Below, piece by piece: positions 59,670 to 64,000 of a DNA stretch of 64,000 bases (positions are counted from its first letter, which is position 1; each line of letters begins with the position of its first letter). The DNA comes from Flavobacteriales bacterium (lineage in GTDB: Bacteria; Bacteroidota; Bacteroidia; NS11-12g; UBA955): positions 75,568-139,567 of the forward strand of contig CANMCY010000003.1 in NCBI GenBank assembly GCA_947496375.1. The letters are read 5' to 3'. Below the pieces are notes generated by a model that saw nothing but the letters and a program-made list of their open reading frames with translations, did no database searches and was not told where the DNA came from. Both the position numbers and the translations under genes were made by a program.

Positions 59670-59741
59670 CTGAGCAGATGGCATTTTGAAAAACGCTAAT
59701 TGTTTTGGCCTTATTTTTGATAACCTAATTTCAAAAATCTT

Positions 59742-60158
59742 ATGAAAAACACAATAACCATCTTCAGCATTGTGGTGCTTGCCTTGTCAGGCGCCCTATT
59801 TTTCTCATCTTTCAAGCAAGCCAAACCGTCTGCCCCCAAAGTAAAGGTGATGCAGTTAACTGCCGTAGAAAGCCTGGTTGGTGGCGGCATGGCCCGTTCA
59901 AGACTTATTTCTTCCAATGCAGAGGGAAATATCCAGGAACAGGAACTGGGACATTTCTACAGTCTGGTTGGCATTAAATTCGAAAACATCCGCTCTAATG
60001 ACGTCACTATTTCTTTGAAACTGGAAGAATACCTAAATGATGGCTGGGAATTAATCAACAGCAACAGCACTTTCGGATCCAGGGCTTCAGGCAACGGTGG
60101 CAGCAGCGAAAATGGCATCGTTATTACCCGTTACGTGCTGAAAAAGACCATAGAGTAA
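59742..60158 (+). CDS. Small exported protein of unknown function
   Basis: A 138-residue protein with an N-terminal membrane anchor or signal peptide (KNTITIFSIVVLALSGALFF). The mature part is small: KVKVMQLTAVESLVGGGMAR near residue 34, a strand/helix pattern with ISLKLEEYLNDGWELINSN, which resembles the DUF4177-type pattern (LxxxLNxxGxxGWELV), and a final strand ITRYVLKK. A DUF4177-like fold is therefore likely but unproved. Promoter element TATTTTTG at 59712-59719, 22 bases upstream. Confidence 0.65.
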   Translation: MKNTITIFSIVVLALSGALFFSSFKQAKPSAPKVKVMQLTAVESLVGGGMARSRLISSNAEGNIQEQELGHFYSLVGIKFENIRSNDVTISLKLEEYLNDGWELINSNSTFGSRASGNGGSSENGIVITRYVLKKTIE

Positions 60159-60170
60159 CACTATTTGGTT

Positions 60171-60178
60171 TACCTTTG
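60171..60178 (+). promoter_or_regulatory. -7 promoter element (TACCTTTG) of the thiolase gene
   Basis: Exact TAnnTTTG match. A six-codon frame, ATG at 60181 to TGA at 60199-60201 (M-Q-N-N-H-V), lies between it and the thiolase and overlaps the thiolase ATG. Confidence 0.55.
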
Positions 60179-60193
60179 CCATGCAGAATAATC

Positions 60194-61372
60194 ATGTTTG
60201 AAGAAGTTTATATCGTAGCCGCCATGCGCACAGCCATGGGCAGTTTCAACGGAACCTTGTCCACTGTAAGCGCACCCAAGCTAGGTGCTGCCGCCATTCA
60301 GGCCGCCCTCAAGAAAAGCGGAATAGCCCCCGATGCCGTTCAGGAGGTTTACATGGGTTGTGTGCTGCAGGCCGGTGTGGGACAGGCACCTGCCCGGCAG
60401 GCCGCTAAATTTGCGGGTATCCCGGATCATGTTCCAGCAACCACCATCAACAAAGTGTGTGCAAGCGGCATGAAATCAGTGGCCCTGGCTGCTCAAAGTA
60501 TTATGCTGGGGCAAAATGATGTGGTCGTGGCAGGCGGCATGGAAAACATGAGCATGGTACCCCATTACCTAACCAACAGCAGAACCGGCACAAAGTATGG
60601 AAACATCACCATGCTTGACGGCCTTCAACACGATGGCCTGACCGACGTCTACAACAATACTGTAATGGGAACCTGCGCTGAGTTGTGCGCCAAAGAATAT
60701 CAGTTTAGCCGCGAGGACCAGGATGCGTTTGCCATTAATAGCTACAAAAAGTCGACTGCCGCCTGGGCTGCAGGCAAATTTGCAGCGGAAGTCGCCCCTG
60801 TCACCATCAGCACGCGCAAAGGAGACATCGAATTTGCCGAGGATGAAGAGTATAAAAATGTAAACTTCGACAAAATACCTGCACTAAAAGCAGTATTTGC
60901 CAAAGACGGAACCATCACCGCAGCGAATGCCAGTACTATGAACGATGGTGCCGCAGCTCTGGTATTGGTTAGCGGAAAAAAACTCCGTGAACTGGGCTTG
61001 AAACCCCTGGCCAGAATTGCAGGATTTGCCGATGCAGAGCAGGCACCGGAATGGTTTACCACCACCCCAAGCAAGGCATTACCCATTGCTGCACAGCGTG
61101 CCGGTGTGTCGATATCCGATCTGGATTTTGTTGAACTAAATGAAGCATTTGCGATAGTAGGCCTTGCCAATAACAAAATAATGGGATTGAATCCCGATAA
61201 GGTGAATGTTAATGGCGGAGCAGTGTCACTAGGCCACCCGCTGGGGGCTTCCGGAGCGCGCATATTGGTAACCCTGGTGCATATACTCCATCAGAATGCT
61301 GCCCAATGGGGCGGTGCCGGTATATGCAACGGAGGTGGCGGCGCAAGCGCCATGGTTATTGAACGTTGCTAA
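60194..61372 (+). CDS. Acetyl-CoA C-acetyltransferase / thiolase
   Basis: A 392-residue thiolase that condenses or cleaves acyl-CoA. Nucleophile cysteine in NKVCASGMKSV, then NEAFAIVGLANNK, GHPLGASGARI (His) and the C-terminal CNGGGGASAMVIE with the acid/base cysteine. The length and motif set suggest an acetoacetyl-CoA (biosynthetic) type, but a broad degradative role cannot be excluded. Start at ATG 60194; a TTG upstream lies within the promoter. No other beta-oxidation gene is adjacent. Confidence 0.93.
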   Translation: MFEEVYIVAAMRTAMGSFNGTLSTVSAPKLGAAAIQAALKKSGIAPDAVQEVYMGCVLQAGVGQAPARQAAKFAGIPDHVPATTINKVCASGMKSVALAAQSIMLGQNDVVVAGGMENMSMVPHYLTNSRTGTKYGNITMLDGLQHDGLTDVYNNTVMGTCAELCAKEYQFSREDQDAFAINSYKKSTAAWAAGKFAAEVAPVTISTRKGDIEFAEDEEYKNVNFDKIPALKAVFAKDGTITAANASTMNDGAAALVLVSGKKLRELGLKPLARIAGFADAEQAPEWFTTTPSKALPIAAQRAGVSISDLDFVELNEAFAIVGLANNKIMGLNPDKVNVNGGAVSLGHPLGASGARILVTLVHILHQNAAQWGGAGICNGGGGASAMVIERC

Positions 61373-61428
61373 CCCTTTTCGCGATGGCATCCAATAAAGC
61401 GGTGCTGTGTTTCGTTAATGCTAGTCAG

Positions 61429-62343
61429 ATGTGTATACGGTTATCACTCCTTATTGTATTTTTTACAGGAAGTGCGTTAACTGCCCGCCATAAAGACAGT
61501 GCAGCCATAAAGTTATTGGCAGCGGGAGAAAATCGCCTTAAAGAAATTGCACCAAAATTCATCGCGGCCAAGACCGATGAAGAACGAACAGCCGCCGCCT
61601 GGCAGGTATACCGTTCACTCGACTCACTGCTTGCCTTGCCCGAAAGCTTCGAATATGCCTGGGATTCGCTTACTTCCAGAACCATTTCCATTCTATTGTC
61701 TCCGGATAAAAAAGTCAGAATTTATACCTGGAACCTGATACTAACAGATGGCAGCTTTAAGCATTTTGGCTACCTGCAAACCCGCCGAAAAAAAACCATT
61801 GAAACCTATCCGCTGCTGGATACAACAGCATGGCAGAGCAAGGATATAGCAGATGAGGAACTGGACCCTGCTACGTGGCCGGGCGCCTTGTATTACAAGC
61901 TGATTCCATTTAAAAAAGGAGGCAAAACCCGATACCTGTTGTTCGGTTTCGATGGAAACACCATACACAGCAACAAAGCTGTAATGGAGGTGCTTTGGTT
62001 ATCAAAAACAGCACCGGTGTTCGGCTATCCGGCTTTCAGACAAGGAGAAAACGACCCAAGTGCAGAATGTAGGGTCATTATGGAATGCCACAATGATGTG
62101 AAACTGTCATTTAATTACGAACCCGAAAAACAGATCATTATCGCCGATAAACTGGTACCTTCTTTCCCGGAGGCAAAAGATGATCCTTACTACTATATCC
62201 CCAGCGGGGATTATGATGTTTACAAACGAAACCGGAGGGGTACGTGGATGCGAAGTGATTTAAAAAACTGGGATCTTGGCCAAGGTGAAATGCGTCCGGT
62301 CCCCGGCCCAAGGCCTACACCGCCTCCCCCGGCAGAAAAATAA
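61429..62343 (+). CDS. Exported protein of unknown function
   Basis: A 304-residue protein from the ATG at 61429, which begins a signal peptide (MCIRLSLLIVFFTGSALTA-R). ATGs at 61384 and earlier are in frame but add a poor N-terminus. The mature part has a helical start (SAAIKLLAAGENRLKEIAPK) and a beta-rich body with VRIYTWNLILTDGSFKHFGY, RYLLFGFDGNTIHSNKAVME and YYIPSGDYDVYKR, and ends in a proline-rich tail (GPRPTPPPPAEK). I know similar sequences only as uncharacterised Bacteroidota proteins. It is 56 bases after the thiolase and convergent with the isochorismate synthase gene. Confidence 0.68.
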   Translation: MCIRLSLLIVFFTGSALTARHKDSAAIKLLAAGENRLKEIAPKFIAAKTDEERTAAAWQVYRSLDSLLALPESFEYAWDSLTSRTISILLSPDKKVRIYTWNLILTDGSFKHFGYLQTRRKKTIETYPLLDTTAWQSKDIADEELDPATWPGALYYKLIPFKKGGKTRYLLFGFDGNTIHSNKAVMEVLWLSKTAPVFGYPAFRQGENDPSAECRVIMECHNDVKLSFNYEPEKQIIIADKLVPSFPEAKDDPYYYIPSGDYDVYKRNRRGTWMRSDLKNWDLGQGEMRPVPGPRPTPPPPAEK

Positions 62344-62350
62344 CTTCCGG

Positions 62351-63340
62351 CTATAGGCAACCTCCGATGGTTGCCATTTTGGCCTCTGTTTCTGCCCACT
62401 CTGCATCAGCATGACTCATGGCATTAATTCCGGCACCTGCATGCAAAAGGGCTTTTGAACCATACCACCGACAGCAACGTAGGTTTACCCATAAATGAGG
62501 TTTGGCATTTTCGTAATATCCCAGATAGCCGGCAAACAATCCGCGGCCATTGGATTCATGCGCATCAATAATAGACAATGCCTTTTCCCTGATGTAACCG
62601 CCAACTGCCGGAGTAGGATGCAATTGGGCTATAAATGAATGAATATGGCTGGGAGGTAAAGAAAACTGATAATGTCTTACAAGATGCCTCAATGCCCCGG
62701 CCCGCACTGCATTAGCTTTACCCGATTCTATGATTTGCGCACCCACCCGTTGTAACACCTCCTCCAGATGCTGCTGCGTAACGGTATTCTCATCGATTTC
62801 CTTTCCGGTCCAGCCGGTAACATCGTCAAGCAAAGTGCCCGCCATGGATACAGTCTCCCAGTCGTCTCCTAAGGGCTGCACCAGAATTTCAGGTGTGGCA
62901 CCCAGCCAAATACCATATTGCTCATGGTATACAATACTCACAAAAGCATCCGGGTAACGGGCACATGCCGCTAAAAATGCATCAAATAATCCAACCCGGG
63001 TATCAACCATTTGGGTTCTTGCGGCAACCACTTTTTGAACACCCCCTTGCGCAATTTCGTGTTGTATGGATTGAATATAACCCCTCCATACTTCAAGGTC
63101 CATCATACCATGCTGGGTTATCTCCGTTTCAAAATCAGGGTATTCCGTCCATTCTCTGAGTAATGCCTCCTGAAAAACCCGCTCACCATAGATGAAAGAA
63201 CAAGGTTGTTCTGTTGACCATGGCTTGAAGAGAAACCCATGCTTAAAGTCAATATCTGTGATTATAGATTCCTGAAACCGGCCAGCCAATCCCTGCGGGC
63301 TGCCACCGGGCGGGCGCCATATAGCAAACCCCTGGTTCAT
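62351..63340 (-). CDS. menF: Isochorismate synthase (menaquinone pathway)
   Basis: A 329-residue chorismate-binding enzyme. The catalytic block is clear: VQKVVAARTQMV (lysine/arginine), GIWLGATPEILVQ, VSMAGTLLDD (in place of MAGT-RxRG), QLHPTPAVGGYI, ESNGRGLFAGYLGYY and GAGINAMSHADAEWAETEAK, the final E-x-x-E magnesium site. This set is that of isochorismate synthases (MenF/EntC); with a hotdog thioesterase overlapping its start it most likely serves menaquinone. It is shorter than E. coli MenF (431) and lacks most of the N-terminal part, as is common in Bacteroidota. Confidence 0.88.
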   Translation of the reverse strand: MNQGFAIWRPPGGSPQGLAGRFQESIITDIDFKHGFLFKPWSTEQPCSFIYGERVFQEALLREWTEYPDFETEITQHGMMDLEVWRGYIQSIQHEIAQGGVQKVVAARTQMVDTRVGLFDAFLAACARYPDAFVSIVYHEQYGIWLGATPEILVQPLGDDWETVSMAGTLLDDVTGWTGKEIDENTVTQQHLEEVLQRVGAQIIESGKANAVRAGALRHLVRHYQFSLPPSHIHSFIAQLHPTPAVGGYIREKALSIIDAHESNGRGLFAGYLGYYENAKPHLWVNLRCCRWYGSKALLHAGAGINAMSHADAEWAETEAKMATIGGCL

Positions 63341-63810
63341 GAAATTTTCACCGGCACCACAGCCAGGGTTATAGTACCCTTGCAAATTCTTGCACCTTTT
63401 TGATTATAAATGCTGACATCCCACACCTGCGATGTTCTGCCTGCATGGACCTTTGTGGCTTTTCCGGTCACCGTCTCACCTTTGAAGGCCGGTTTTACAT
63501 GGTTGCAGGTTACCGACTGCCCGAATGCCACCCATTTGTTGCGATCCAGACAAAGGTTTCCTGCCATGCTTCCAAGGATTTCTATCAAGGATAAAGACGC
63601 GCCGCCATTCAACATCCCCAGGGGTTGTATGGTTCTTTCATCTACGGGCATGGATGCGCACAGATAATCGGGACCAATTTCAGTAAAAACAATACCCAAA
63701 GCGGTATTCAAAGTATTATTACAACGCTCGTTTAACGCCTCTGTGGTTATATTCGCGGAGTCAAAAAAAATGGAGTCCAATCTGCTGCAAAATTCAGCTT
63801 CTGAAGCCAC
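63337..63810 (-). CDS. Hotdog-fold acyl-CoA thioesterase (PaaI/MenI type)
   Basis: A 157-residue hotdog protein. LGIVFTEIGPDYLCASMPVD, QPLGMLNGGASLSLIEILG (the N-G-G-A active-site segment, where the usual is H-G-G) and CNHVKPAFKGETVTGKATKV match the PaaI/YbgC-type 1,4-dihydroxy-2-naphthoyl-CoA hydrolases. The four-base overlap with the isochorismate synthase points to DHNA-CoA hydrolysis in menaquinone synthesis. The start is uncertain: GTG 63810 is the outermost, but it overlaps the divergent phosphatase gene by 41 bases; TTG 63780 would also leave the domain complete. Confidence 0.85.
   Translation of the reverse strand: MASEAEFCSRLDSIFFDSANITTEALNERCNNTLNTALGIVFTEIGPDYLCASMPVDERTIQPLGMLNGGASLSLIEILGSMAGNLCLDRNKWVAFGQSVTCNHVKPAFKGETVTGKATKVHAGRTSQVWDVSIYNQKGARICKGTITLAVVPVKIS
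63748..63755 (+). promoter_or_regulatory. Promoter-like element TATATTCG
   Basis: TTCG variant of the consensus, 14 bases before the ATG at 63770. Confidence 0.35.
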
Positions 63811-64000
63811 AAAAACAATTTATTTAATCCGGCACGGTCAGACCGATTTTAATAAAATGGGCATTGTTCAGGGATGCGGAGTGGATACCGATCTCAATGA
63901 GACCGGCAGACTTCAGGCACAGCAATTTTTTGAGGCCTATACCCATCTAAGCTTTGAACCCATTTTTGTAAGCCGGCTCAAAAGGACCCATCAAACAGTG
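63770..64000 (+). CDS. Histidine phosphatase superfamily protein, N-terminal part (cut by window edge)
   Basis: I translated 77 codons from ATG 63770; the frame runs off the window. The N-terminus TIYLIRHGQTDFNKMGIVQG holds the R-H-G signature with the phosphorylated histidine, and VSRLKRTHQTV is the second conserved arginine segment. This is the phosphoglycerate-mutase/CobC-like branch; the specific substrate cannot be told. It overlaps the outermost start of the divergent thioesterase by 41 bases. Confidence 0.85.
   Translation, partial: MESNLLQNSASEATKTIYLIRHGQTDFNKMGIVQGCGVDTDLNETGRLQAQQFFEAYTHLSFEPIFVSRLKRTHQTV

Noticed and set aside
1-64000. tRNA, rRNA, insertion sequence or prophage genes
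   Set aside because: I looked in the gene-free gaps and found no cloverleaf-like or rRNA-like sequence, no transposase or integrase and no phage genes. A covariance-model search would be needed to be certain about small RNAs.

Overview
The window is ordinary chromosomal DNA of a member of the Bacteroidota. This rests on several independent signs. Many genes are preceded by the Bacteroidota -7 promoter element TAnnTTTG, often with almost no leader. Three secreted proteins end in type IX secretion (T9SS) sorting domains. Families typical of the phylum are present: DUF4293, DUF5777-like barrel, TrxR-type ferredoxin-NADP reductase, rhomboids with a C-terminal extension, and KdsC next to surface polysaccharide genes. 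The EF-P loop 'TPGNLRAF' recalls Sphingobacteriia/Chitinophagia members, but genus and species cannot be set from this sequence. I see no rRNA, tRNA, CRISPR array, prophage or insertion sequence.

Layout. 1-4.5 kb: cut CorA-like transporter, ferredoxin-NADP reductase, group III truncated globin, ChaN-like heme protein, a VapBC-like toxin-antitoxin pair whose toxin is frameshifted, and a deoxyhypusine-synthase-like enzyme. 4.5-6.4 kb: an operon of two heme-motif exported proteins and an outer-membrane barrel. 6.4-14.5 kb: short repeats, LOG protein, ndk, a duplicated lipoprotein pair, a sterol-desaturase-type hydroxylase, a Gre-like protein, a lysine/saccharopine-type dehydrogenase, an SRAP (HMCES/YedK) protein, a hydrolase and a lipocalin. 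14.5-22.5 kb: prmA, mutL, two rhomboids, a membrane endonuclease/phosphatase-fold protein and metK. 22.5-28.8 kb: glmS, small membrane, MORN and exported proteins, a secreted matrixin-like protease, kdsC and a CBS protein. 28.8-31.4 kb: polysaccharide co-polymerase and O-antigen ligase/polymerase.

31.5-36.3 kb: mtgA, then an operon of efp, agmatinase-like enzyme, cysteine desulfurase and a PEGA-like lipoprotein, then a PTPS/QueD enzyme. 36.3-47.6 kb: M14 peptidase, DUF4293 protein, a 1727-residue T9SS subtilisin, and an opposing operon recR - GT2 fusion - histidine kinase. 47.7-55 kb: panD, two LPG-synthase-type membrane proteins around heptose-1-phosphate adenylyltransferase, a GT2 enzyme, a lamin-tail T9SS protein and prmC. 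55-64 kb: an AT-hook basic protein beside an AT-rich gap, dxs, an operon of LON-domain protein - tsaB - pabA/trpG-like amidotransferase, a thiolase, a menaquinone pair (isochorismate synthase and hotdog thioesterase) and a cut histidine phosphatase.

How the genes fit together. Envelope building dominates: precursors (glmS, kdsC, heptose nucleotide transfer), polymer assembly (Wzz/Wzy types, GT2s, mtgA) and secreted T9SS proteins. Translation quality and maturation is a second theme (efp, prmA, prmC, tsaB, metK). The most unusual points are: an EF-P with asparagine at the normally modified tip position beside an agmatinase-like gene; a MutL without the usual endonuclease motif; a glycosyltransferase fused to a WbaP-like region without its catalytic domain; an AT-hook protein with a basic middle and a winged-helix-like tail; a family of GGTTTAAACC-centred palindromes; and widespread near-leaderless promoters.
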